Shown: one piece after another, positions 11,190 through 21,086 of the stretch
Layout of the letters: the number at the start of each line of letters is the position of its first letter
Numbering within the stretch: position 1 is the stretch's first letter
Origin: Cordia subcordata
Taxonomy: Eukaryota > Streptophyta > Magnoliopsida > Boraginales > Cordiaceae
DNA length: 64,000 nucleotides
NCBI GenBank assembly: GCA_028554755.1
Contig: JAPTOF010000037.1
Location: 231,001 to 295,000, forward strand
Direction: 5' to 3'
The notes under the pieces: model-generated
Databases searched by the model: none
Seen by the model: only the letters and a program-made list of their open reading frames with translations
Told to the model about the DNA's origin: nothing
Translations under genes and position numbers: made by a program

Positions 11190-11386
11190 GTTGCTCTTCC
11201 TTCGGTTTTCCTTGCTTTCTCTTGTCCTTTCATTGTTTTTCGTTTTTTTTTTTGTCTTGCTTAATCCCCAAGTCAAGTTATGTTTAGATTGTTGTATCTT
11301 TGGCTTGGGGGTTTTGGATGGTTGTACACCAAATTTGCGTTTAATAAATTCTTACTTGATCCGCAAAAAAAAAAAAAAAAAAAAAA

Positions 11387-11404
11387 ATTCAAGTTGATGT
11401 ATTC
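11387..11404. repeat. TSD of H2, right copy
   Basis: Exact match to 8775-8792; A3 ORF1 resumes here. Confidence 0.92.
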
Positions 11405-11449
11405 AAGGTTTGGCCTCCATTTTCTTAGAAGTAATGGCCTATGATTTAT

Positions 11450-11463
11450 ATGCCATAGTTGTT
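11450..11463. repeat. TSD of H3, left copy
   Basis: atgccatagttgtt, repeated exactly at 18932-18945. Confidence 0.85.
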
Positions 11464-12865
11464 TTTTTTTTCGAGGTAAGCAAGATTTTATTACATGCAA
11501 ATTTGTAGAAGTACATCTTAAAACCCCTCAAACCATTTGATACAACAATCCAAATCCAAACTAGGTTTGAGGGGCAGAAATCTCAAAACACTTCAAAACA
11601 AAGAACAAAGATGAAAAAACAAAGGACAAAAGAAGCAAAACAAAGACAAAGACAAAAGAACAAGTCTCTAGTATTTTTGAAATGCCCAAAGCTTCTTCAT
11701 GTTGCCCAAGCCCATGAATGTGAGTCAAAATGCCCGCTTCTTCATGTTCCTCCCTATGTGTTGAGGTCTCAACATCTTGAATTCCTTCATTTTCTTGGCT
11801 GTCCATGTTGCATTCAACATCAATTACATGGCTGCCCATTTTGTTGACCTCCTCGTTAACAATTTCATTTATGGTGTTCACATTCTCACCAAGAATAGCA
11901 AATCTATTACATGTTGAGGATTCAATAGGAACATTTGCCAAAGGCTCATTTGTGGGTTTGGGAACAAGGATCACATTTGCAAAAAGAGTAGGGTTAACAT
12001 TTGGCACCTTCCTCCATACTTTCTTGGTCTTATAGTTTCTCCATTTTCCCCTTTTGTTTTCAAATCTTTGCACTTGACGAGGGGCATTGGTATTTGACAT
12101 CTTAGGGCAAGTTTTAATGAAGTGACCAAGAATCTTGCAAGTGGGACAAACAAGTCGCTTCGAAGTGTATTCCACATCAATTTTAGCCCATTCGCCATTT
12201 CTCAACTTAACAAAAGTATGATCGGGGAGTTCTTTTGAAAGATCCATTTCTATACAAACTCTTGCAAATCCAACAAAGGTTCTAGGTTCTATCAACCTAT
12301 CCATTTGTATTGGACAACCAAGTGTGCTTGCAATATAGCTAAGGTCTCTCCTAGTAATCAATGAACATGGTACATTTCTTAGCTTGACCCACAAAGGAAC
12401 CTTCTCCCAACTAAAGTGCAATAATTGTGCATTAGGATCCCATCTTCTTAATAATAGGGGTCTATGGTTGACATGCCACATTTGTTCCAAGATTTGGTTA
12501 CAAAAATGATCATTTTCAAACTTAAACACATACAAACCATTTTTGGCTGATTTTATTTCAACTTTCCCATAGCTTTTCCAATGCAAATCCACCATTTCTT
12601 CTAATTAAAAAAAGAAGAGGTTGATCAAGAATTGTTCAATTAAATAATGTTCCCAATGCCCATTACCTTCTCTAAAAACACTTCTGCTGGGTCAGCCCCT
12701 AAATTGCCATTTTTCATTAAGAAAAGTTCATAATAATCAAGTTTAGTAGAGCTAAAAAGGTTACCCACATAAATGCTTTGCCAATCTTTTCTAGTGTTCC
12801 ATGCATTTTGGCTTGGTGCTTGCTGTTGGTGACTACAATGAGAAGCGAAATGATCCATATTTTTG

Positions 12866-12881
12866 AAAGCACCATGATCCT
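12866..12881. repeat. TSD of A4, left copy
   Basis: aaagcaccatgatcct, repeated exactly at 18809-18824. Confidence 0.92.
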
Positions 12882-12966
12882 TTTTTTTTTGCGGGGCAAG
12901 TAAGATTGGATAGATTCCAAAGATCAAAAGTTTACATGTACAAAAGATGTGGAGAAGCGCATGAAC

Positions 12967-15900
12967 CTAAACAACAACATCTTCTAATCTCCACAATCTA
13001 CATAAAGTTTTGTTCAAAGGAGAAGACTGAACCTTTCTACCATTTGTAAGTTTAACTCTAACATCATTAAAGATAACATCGAAAAAAAACTCCTCAGTTC
13101 TAGCTTGGTTTTTGAAGATACGTTGATTCCTTTCAATCCAAATGTTGTAAATGGCTGCCCCAAAGAGATGCTTGAAAATTGTGGCCTTCAAATGCTTTTC
13201 AAGAGCAAAAGGTGTAGAGTACTCAATAATATCATGCCAACAAATCAGATTTTCCGGAACGAGAGTGAGTTGCAAACCCCTTCTCCAAATCCTCCTGGTG
13301 AAACAACATTCAAAAAATAGATGCTCCCTAGTTTCACAACCCATGTAACAAAAAATACACGTTGGGTTTATATGGAGTCCCCAATGCAAGATCCTGAATT
13401 TTGTGCTAAGGCGATCATGAAAAGCAAGCCAAACAATGAAGCTATGTTTAGGATTATGCCTCTTGTGCCATATGTGAGAATAACCTTCAAAATGAGTGCC
13501 CTTTCTTCTAATACTATCCCAAGTGTGGAAGAAAGAGAAGCCTCCACAAGGAGAGAGGTTCCTGAAATTTTATCTTCAGCTCCCTCTATAAGTTCGAAAT
13601 CTGGAACATCAACTTGGGAGAGGTGGATAGGCCAATTCCAAACGCCATCAATGAAAATATCACTAACCTTTGAGTGAAGTGGGGGATACGGAATTGTGTT
13701 AGTCCAATGCTCAAGTAGGGGGCCGTCCTTGTGCCAATTATCAACCCAAAAGAAGGTGCTTGCTCCATTGCCAATCTTGTGTTGGATATATCTCTTTGCC
13801 AAAACACGGCAGCCAAGAAGAGTTTTGAAAACCCAACTAACATCCTTGGGAATTTGTAACATCCAAATTGAAGAGTCTTTGAAATAGTTGGCATGAACCC
13901 ATTGACTCCAAAGTGAATCTTTTTTAGCATAACTCCTCCAACAGTTTTCAGCATGTATGTAAGATTAACCTCTTCAATGCTCCGAATACCAAGTCCACCC
14001 TCTTGAAATGGGAGACAAACATCCTTCCATGCCACTTTTGGACCAGTCCCTCTCCACAAAAAGGCTTTGAATTTTGATTCAATGGCTGCCATAACGCCTT
14101 TTGGTAAAAGAAAAGCATTTGCCCAATAAGCACAAATCTGAGAAAGGACGAATTTGATGAGCATTAGTCTTCCCGCAAAAGAAAGCCAATTATTGCACCA
14201 TGAATCAAGCTTAGAGTTGATTTTATCCAAGAGTGGACAGCAATCATTCTTCCTAAGCTTTCTTGAAACAAGTGGGATGCCCAAGTAACGGATTGAAGCT
14301 CACCCTCTTGAAACCCAATTCTATTCATAATTGCTCTTCTTTCTTCATTAGAAACCCCTCCAAGGAATAACACACTCTTTGTATTATTAACAACCAGCCC
14401 TGAGTAAGTTGAGAAAGTCTTCAATGTGTTCATGATGCAATCAATCGAATGCATATCCCCTCTACAAAAGATAAGAAGATCATCCGCAAAACAAAGATGA
14501 TTGAGCTTAATGCTTCCACACTTTGGATGGAAGTGAAACCTCGGGTTATATGCCAAGTTGTTAAGCATGCATGTGAGCACTTCTATACAAAGAACAAAAA
14601 TGTAAGGGGAGATGGGATCTCCTTGCCGAATGCCATTTGCTCCGAAGAAATATCCTTCCAACCCTCCATTTAAGGCAATGCTGAAACTAGGAGTTTTAAT
14701 GCATGCCATAATCCAGCCCACGAACTTTTGGGAAGCCAAAAGCAAAAAGTGTGCATTCAATGAATCTCCAATTTAAGGAATCAAAAGCTTTCATGATGTC
14801 AACTTTAAAAGCACGTCTTGGAGTGATATGTCTCCTTTGATAACCTCTCAAAATGTCATGTGCAACAAGTACATTTTCATGGATGAGCCTACCCTTCATG
14901 AAGGCTGATTGGTTCCATGAAATAATGTGGGATAAGCAAGCTTTTATCCTATTTGCAATGATCTTTGAAATGCACTTGTAGATAGTATTACAGCAAGAAA
15001 TTGGCCTATAATCCTTGACCATGGTAGGATTTGAGGATTTAGGCACAAGAGCAATAATAGTGGCATTTACCTCTTTATGGAGCTTGCTTGAATCGAAAAA
15101 GGATTTGATTGCATTAAGAACATCATTGCCAACAATCCCCCAAGCAGCCTTGTAGAAATGAGATGTGTAGCCATCCGGGCCCAGGCTTTTGTTAGGGTTG
15201 AGTGAGAAGAGCGTATCCTTGATTTCATCATTTGTAATAGGGGCTATAGTGGTGGCAGCAGCATCTTGATCAATATGCTTGTCAATCATGTTTCTCAAAA
15301 GACCAACATTGATGTTTGTGGGAGATTCGGCTCCAAGAAGTTTTTTGAAATAGCCAATAAATTCATCCTTAACTTCAGCTTCTTCAGAAGAAAGAGACCC
15401 TCCTCATTCTTGATAGCATGGATAGTATTTTTGAGCCTCCGACCTTTCACAACATTGTGGAAAAACTTTGTATTTGCATCACCATCCTTGATCCAATTGA
15501 GTCTTGATTTTTGGTAGAGAATGGCTTTATGTTTTGCATCAAGTTCCTCCAATGTGCTCAAAATGCATTTTTCTTTATCAATGAGGGAGCTATCTCGCTC
15601 ACCATTAAGGAGTAAGTATTGGACTCCATCAAGCTCCTCCCGAAGATTTTTGATGGCAAAAGGAATGGCAGCGAAATGCTCCTTATCAAAAGATTTGAGA
15701 GCAATTTTTAAGGCTTTCTGCTTTTGATAAAGAATGTACATTGGTGTACCAAAACCCGTGTACACCAATGGTCTTCAACAAGTTTGAGGAAATCCAAATG
15801 AGAGGTCCAAACATTGTAAAATTTGAAGGGTTTTGGTGAAGATTTCCAAGACTTACATGTTTGCATGATAAGAGGGCAATGGTCGGAGACTCCGGGGCTA

Positions 15901-16552
15901 GCAACCAAAAGGAAAGAGTGTTGATAATTGTGCAGCCAATTTCCATTAATGAGAGCTCTATCCAGCTTGGAAGCCAAGTAACTTTGACCATGGCTTTTAT
16001 TTGTCCAAGTAAAGCGTGGTCCATGAGTATTGATTTCTTGCAACTTTGCTTTTGCTACAAAGTTTTTGAATGCACCAGCACTTTTAGGAATAGATAAGGT
16101 GTTTGATTTGTCGCCACAATGTAAAACCTCATTGAAATCCCCCATGAGGCAAAGATCACAATCTTCACACCAAGCACACCAATTCTCGAGTTTCCTCCAG
16201 AGATCAACTCTTTTTGATGCTTCGTTGTGGCCATAGATGAAGGCAACAAAAAAGGATTTATGAATATGATCATCAAAATTGAAGAGTAAGGCTTGGTCAC
16301 ATGAGTCAATCCAAGTAGCTTGAATACCTTTCTTCCACAAAAGCCGATCCGTCCCTTGGTAAGATCATCCATATAGCTTGAAAAACCAAAATTTTCAAAA
16401 CGAGAACAAATGAGTTTGATATTTTCAGCATTTACCACCTTGTTTTCCAAAAGGCAAAGAATGTCCAATTGGTGTTTATTGATCAGCAACTTTGCTTCCT
16501 TTTGCTTATTGGGGGAATTTAACCCCCGAATATTCCATGAGCAAAATTTCAT
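12967..16552 (-). pseudogene. A4 ORF2 (endonuclease-RT-zf-RVT), frameshifted
   Basis: About 1,190 codons long if read through. Endonuclease: MKFCSWNIRGLNSPNKQKEAKLL (16552), LLENKVV, MGDFNEVLHCGD (16150-16130) and SDHCPLIMQT (15890-15860). RT: NKSLGPDGYTSHFYK (15190), VKDYRPISCCNTIYK, QSAFMKGRLIHEN, VDIMKAFDSLNW, FFGANGIRQGDPISPYIF and CFADDLLIFCRGD (about 14490), all with catalytic Asp codons retained. The thumb (YLGIPLVSRKL is split by a frameshift near 14280) leads to zf-RVT CIFCYMGCETREHLFFECCFTRRIW (13360-13280), ending at 12967. Seven or so frame changes inactivate it. Confidence 0.92.
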
Positions 16553-18608
16553 TGAGGGAGTATAGGAGGAGCATTAGGCTCAATACCATGGCTGCATTTT
16601 GCATTTGGCGTGCCATCATTTCTCAAGCCATCTCCCTTAAAGTTCTGGTCAAGGGGTCTTTGATTTCCATCTTCACCATCTTCCACAAATCCAGGAGCTT
16701 CAAAATGATTTGTGTGCATCATTTTGGAGCTTGAGAGGTCAAGAGGAACCCTAGTAATGGTATGCTTCGGAGATGATACCTTAGCTTTTGAAGGGGATTC
16801 ATCACCTTGAGATTCAAATGGTGCATTGTTTGTCGTCAATGGGGCTTTTTTGCTCACGGGCTGCCACTCATAATGAGTTTTTAGGGGCTGTTTTGCAAGT
16901 TGCTTTTGAGGGTGAGCTTTAAGTTTAAGAGGGCAATGATCCTCCATATGGCCGACCACTTTGCATTGTGAACATTTTGTTGGCTTCCATGCATATTCCA
17001 CCATGACTTTTGCCTTTGAACCGTTTCTAAGCTTTGGAAAAATAGCATCCGGAAGACTTTCTTCCAAATCAACTTCAATGCAAACTCTTGCAAACTCCAA
17101 GTTCCTTCTAGATTCAGTGAGAGCATCCATTTGGATTGGTTTCCCAATGAAGGAGCATCCATTTGGATTGCAAACTCTTGCAAACTCCAAGTCCTCTTTT
17201 GGAGTAGAGGCTCATTGGAACATCCCAAAGTTTAACCCAAATAGGCACTTTCTTGTAAGCTAGGTTTATAAACTCCAAATTTGGTTCCCATTTTCTCAAC
17301 AAAAGTGGTCTATGATTAACATGCCAAAGTTGTTGAAGTATTTTTTGGCAAAACTCTTCTTTTTCAAATCTGAAAATGTAGAGACCCTTTCCTTTCGTAT
17401 GAATATCCACCCTACCAAATTTCTTCCAAACAAGTTCCACCATGTTTTTGATAAGAAAGAAGGGTGGTGGAGCACCTAAAAATTGCCCAACAAGGCAATG
17501 ATTCCAGAAATTATTCCCATCTTCATATATATCATCCGGGGGGTCAGCCACTTCTCTATTGCCATTTACCAAGTTGATAGCATGCTCCTCATCAAATTTA
17601 AGACTTGTATTCAAATGTTCAGCAAACACACCACCCCAATTTGAGGAAGGATCATTTGAACTAGGCTCAAATTTAAGCTTAAGTGGCTTTTTCCAAGCAT
17701 TATAGTGGCTGGATGAAGGAGCTTGATTATGCCTAGTATTCTCTTGAGCGTTTGGGGGAGCATCAATGGACGAATTTCTGATTTTCAGCATTTGAGTGCA
17801 TGGCATTCCTTGCATATGTGGCATCCACTTCATCATAAGTGAGGTGCTGAGTTGGCTTATTTTGACCAGCAATAGGACTTTTAAGAGGAGGGAAATCCTC
17901 TTTGAAAATTGGTGGGCCAGCATTAGGGTTTGTAAATTCTGATTGCATGCTGTCACGTCCATGTTGTGCTGTCAAGCAAAGATTAGTTTGACTTGAAAAG
18001 TTGCTAACAAAATCAGGAGGGAGGTGCTTTAACCCGAGGTTAATAGCATCATTCAAAATTTTCTTTTGTCCATCGGCTAAAACTCTTTCTTCTTCAACTC
18101 CTCCTCCTTCGGCTGAAGCTTCAGCGTGCAAGCAATCCAAGTTACCTTGTTGACCAATAAAATTTTCTTGCTGTCCATAAGTTTTCGGACTACAAGGGCT
18201 TGAGCAAGAAGAGCTTTGGCATGGTGAATGAAAGAGAAGCTTCGAAAGCGCCATTTCTGATTCTTTGATGCAAGGTCCAACGTCCATTTGATCCTTTGGA
18301 GATGGAGGAGTTCGAGCTTTGGAATGACTTGCAAGGCTTCGAACTAAATCAACTTTGGCTTTGTTTTGCTTATCAACATGCTCTTTATAGGAGGATCCAG
18401 CTTCAAGAGCTTCATAGACTTCTTTGAAAACTAAACTAGAGGTTGATTGAGCATCTCCACTAGCAAGAGGTGAAGAGGCCGAATCAACCTCATTTTGAGT
18501 AGAAGATGAACCAGCTTGTGCAAAGGTGACGGAATCCATAGCTTGTTTCCTTGCATTTAGCCTTGCACTAGTTCGCGTAGGTGAAGAGACCTTCTTCTTC
18601 TTTCCCAT
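16549..18608 (-). pseudogene. A4 ORF1, DUF4283 / CCHC protein, frameshifted
   Basis: ATG at 18608: MGKKKKVSSPTRTSARLNARKQ. The N-half is open to 17763 with a predicted helical EVYEALEAGSSYKEHVDKQ stretch, KEDFPPLKSPIAGQNKP and YDEVDATYARNAM. DUF4283 follows: WNHCLVGQFLGAPPPFFLIKNMVELVWKKFG, QQLWHVNHRPLLLRKWEPNL and SRRNLEFARVC. The intact knuckle is CSQCKVVGHMEDHC (near 16980-16940). ORF1 ends PPILPQ with TGA at 16551-16549, overlapping the ORF2 ATG. A scrambled local duplication at 17080-17192 replaces part of the RGLGYVASFIG region. Confidence 0.92.
17080..17192. repeat. Interspersed short duplications in A4 ORF1
   Basis: A 23-base unit occurs at 17080-17102 and 17170-17192, and gagcatccatttggatt occurs at 17121-17137 and 17153-17169. 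The second pair replaces sequence expected in this part of ORF1. It looks like a template switch during reverse transcription or repair. Confidence 0.75.
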
Positions 18609-18808
18609 GAATGCAAGAATGGAGGAGAAAGGGGTGTGAAAAGGTTTGAGTGTTTGCTTTCAAAGGTGAAAGATGGTGGAAATGATGGAGGATGGGCTGA
18701 TTTGGTGGTGGTGGCTGGTGGAGGTGAACGTTGGGTTAGAGAGAAGGAAGAGAGAGTTCATGGTAGAGAGAGAAGGTTCATCCACCATTCCTTGTTGCTT
18801 TTGTCTGA
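18609..18808 (-). promoter_or_regulatory. A4 5'UTR with pyrimidine tract and uORF
   Basis: 200-base leader. CTTCTCTCTCTACCATGAA lies about 40-60 bases from the 5' end. The upstream ATG (18761) opens a 33-codon frame MNSLFLLSNPTF... ending at 18660, before the ORF1 ATG. Leaders of A9, A10 and A13 have the same ACCATGA context. The CT-rich tract resembles plant core-promoter Y patches. An internal promoter is expected for LINEs but not demonstrated here. Confidence 0.55.
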
Positions 18809-18824
18809 AAAGCACCATGATCCT
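18809..18824. repeat. TSD of A4, right copy
   Basis: Exact match to 12866-12881; H3 resumes after it. Confidence 0.92.
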
Positions 18825-18931
18825 CTTGGCTAGTGGTACCATGCCCATTCAAATGTGAAAAACGTTGAGGAGAAATGGGGGCTGGAATGGTGTGCGCTGA
18901 CTTGGCATTGGAGTTGAAATTCTCAAGTGAC

Positions 18932-18945
18932 ATGCCATAGTTGTT
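18932..18945. repeat. TSD of H3, right copy
   Basis: Exact match to 11450-11463; A3 ORF1 resumes after it. Confidence 0.85.
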
Positions 18946-19197
18946 GCAACACCCTTTGACAATATTCTTCTTTCTCAAACTTGAAAACATAAAGACCCTT
19001 ACCTTTGTGAAAGATTTCCACATTGCCAAACTTCCACCAAGCAAACTCAACTATGTTTTTAATTAGGAAGAAAGCTGGGGGGGCACCTAAAAATTGGCCA
19101 ATCAAACAATGAGTCCATAATATATGACCTTCATCATACAAATCCTTCGGAGGGTGAGTAACATTTCTAACTTCATTCACCACATTATCAATTTCTT

Positions 19198-19210
19198 CCT
19201 CAAATTGTAA
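19198..19210. repeat. TSD of H4, left copy
   Basis: cctcaaattgtaa, repeated exactly at 25179-25191. Confidence 0.82.
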
Positions 19211-21067
19211 CTTTTTTCTGCTGATTAAGTAAATTATTATTAATCGTAAATTAGGTACAAACCATCCAAACCCCTCAAGCCAAGGATACAACAATACAAA
19301 TCAAAGCTAGGCTTGAGGGGTGAGAAAAGAACAACAAGGAGAAAAAACTCCAATTACAAAAGTTAACAACGATTCAAGAAAACAAAAAGAAGAAACCCAA
19401 ACAAGAAATTAAGTTTCTTGCTGGTCGGGGGGGGAGTGCTTCACAAATTGAATCACTTGCCTCAACCATCCTCCCGCCCATATCTCCAACTTCAACCACC
19501 AAAATTTGTTCAACCAAATCCTCACAAGCATTCTGTGCATTTGGTTGGAAATTTCCATTGGACCCATTTTCATGGGCAACCCCATCATTCTCATGTGCTT
19601 CCTTCAATTCAACTTTGTTTTCAACACAATCATTGCCATCTAGGGCATCAAGTGAAGCAAAACGATTGCCATCAAGAGATGTTCCTTTATTCAAATCATT
19701 TGCGGATGGAGAGGTATTAGAAGGAAGGACTTCCACTCCTTGAAAAGGTTTTGCATTTGTGATTGGCTTCAAAACCTTCTTATTACTAACATTCTTCCAA
19801 TCATTCCTACCTCTATCTTGCTTCATTTCATTTCAGGTAAGTTGGTAAGGAACATTGTTATGAGGAATGCTTGGACAAGCATTTGAAGAATGGCCAACAA
19901 GTTTGCAAGAGGAGCAAAAAATGGGTCTCCAAGCATATTCAATATCCACTTTAACCCGATCTCCATTCCTCATTTTCACGTAAGTAGAATCTAGTAATTC
20001 CTTAGAAATATCCATCTCGATCCAAACCCTATCAAAGCTAACAAATGTTCTAAATTTCGTAAGTTTGTCCATTTGCAAAGGAAATCCAATGGTGCTAGCA
20101 ATGTAACTCAATCCTCTTCTAGTAATCAAAGAACAAGGCACATTTCTAAACTTAACCCAAAGTGGCACCCGATCACAACTAAAGTTTAGCAATTGTGCAT
20201 TTGCATCCCATTTACGAAGGAGAAGAGGATGGTGATTAACATGCCAAAGTTGCTCTAAGACTTGTTCACAGTAATCTTCATTGTCAAATTTAAAAACAAA
20301 GAAGCCATGTTCCAAAGATTTGATTATATTATAACCAAATTTCTTCCATTGTGTATCGACCATTCTCTTAATGAGAAAGAAAGGAGGGGGTTTACCAATG
20401 AATTGGCCAATAAGACAATGATGCCAATGCCCGTCCCCTTCAATAAAGACTTTATCAGGTGGGGTTGCCCCATAAAATCCGTTTTTCTTAATAGGTTGAA
20501 AAAAATTCTAGCTTGTGGGAACTATGTAGCTTACCAATATAAGTTCTGAGCCAATCTTTGGGTGTTTTCCAAGCTGTAATTTGTCTATTAACTTGATCAT
20601 TTTAGAGGAGATCTTTGTTCAAATTTGCACCAATCTGGTCCTTAGCATTTTGAGCATGAGTAATTTTCCCACCTCGAGTATACCCAATTTGAGTAACATT
20701 TTGGACAGTGGCATTTTTCCCATCTAAAGTGGAATTTGAAGCATGAAACGGCTGCCAAGTAGGATTAAAATCTATGCTAGAGAATGGCCCACTTGAGTCC
20801 TCCACGTGGGCAAGTGGAAAGGTGCTAATTTGCTGAGTTGAAGCTGAATTACTTTTCTAAATGATGGTGTTTGTTGAATTGTTACTAGCCTTGTAATTAC
20901 TTGGCTAGAGTGGAGGGAAGTCATCCACATTTTGACATGAAATATTATCGTTTAAAGTATTCTAACAACCTAGGTCAGAATCAGCTTTATGTGCTATCGA
21001 ATTGTGGTGAAAAGTTCCTGAAATAGGGCTGCTTTGCCTAGTAACTCCAGCCAAATGTCCACTGGAC

Positions 21068-21086
21068 AATAATCAGGGTTCTCTTT
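21068..21086. repeat. TSD of H5, left copy
   Basis: aataatcagggttctcttt, repeated exactly at 25060-25078. Confidence 0.92.

Larger units (their letters stand above)
8793..11386 (+). mobile_element. H2: complete ORF1-only LINE (GKKKR subfamily)
   Basis: About 2.6 kb on the plus strand: leader with TTTCTCTCTCTAG at 8821, ORF1, a 3'UTR without any ORF2 coding, terminus CTTACTTGATCCGC at 11351-11364 and an A-run of about 23 before the TSD. The perfect 18-bp TSD and long pure A-tail suggest it is one of the younger insertions. It lies in opposite orientation to its host A3 and cuts the DUF4283 region of A3 ORF1. This is the clearest single example here of a complete ORF1-only unit. Confidence 0.92.
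12882..18808 (-). mobile_element. A4: full-length L1-like LINE
   Basis: The only copy in the window with both ends, ORF1, ORF2, poly(A) and a perfect 16-bp TSD. Length is about 5.9 kb. From the 5' end: leader 18609-18808 with a CTCTCTCTACCATGA uORF start, ORF1 18608-16549, ORF2 16552-12967, short 3'UTR, then terminus CTTACTTGCCCCGC before the A-run (T-run 12881-12890 on the plus strand). Insertion was into H3. It serves as the size and order reference for the other copies. Both ORFs carry frameshifts, so it is dead now. Confidence 0.93.
11464..18931 (-). mobile_element. H3: 5'-truncated ORF1-only LINE holding A4
   Basis: Minus-strand ORF1-only copy. T-run and diverged terminus CGAGGTAAGCAAG lie at the left, the 3'UTR and ORF1 follow, and the 5' end is truncated in the variable ORF1 N-half at 18931. 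It is interrupted by the full-length LINE A4 (TSD 12866-12881 and 18809-18824), so its own sequence is only 11464-12881 plus 18825-18931, about 1.5 kb. A 14-bp TSD flanks it within A3 ORF1. Order of events: A3, then H3, then A4. Confidence 0.87.
11561..18931 (-). pseudogene. H3 ORF1, truncated and split by A4
   Basis: A long open piece (11561-12595) contains the C-half of DUF4283: FENDHFCNQILEQMWHVNHRPLLLRRW, SLITRRDLSYIASTLG and EPRTFVGFARVCIEMDL. An intact knuckle CPTCKILGHFIKTCP follows. Upstream (12640-12880) are SQNAWNTRKDWQSIYVG and a damaged PAEVFLEK region, and beyond A4 (18825-18931) a short N-side remnant with PISPQRFSHLNGHG. The N-terminal head is absent by truncation. The tail reads into 3'UTR sequence (FVFVFVLLLLSFVF), so the natural stop is probably mutated. 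Confidence 0.85.

Noticed and set aside
11100..11240. Hydrophobic, membrane-like stretches next to H2 and H3 ORF1 ends
   Set aside because: They come from T-rich 3'UTR read as Phe/Leu/Val, not from a real transmembrane segment.
11361..11386. Long A and T homopolymers as transcription terminators
   Set aside because: Each sits at a LINE 3' end next to the shared terminus and a TSD, so they are poly(A) tails.
18660..18848. A 62-codon frame crossing the A4 5' end into H3
   Set aside because: Only the part from 18761 lies in the A4 leader; the rest spans an insertion junction and cannot be a native gene.
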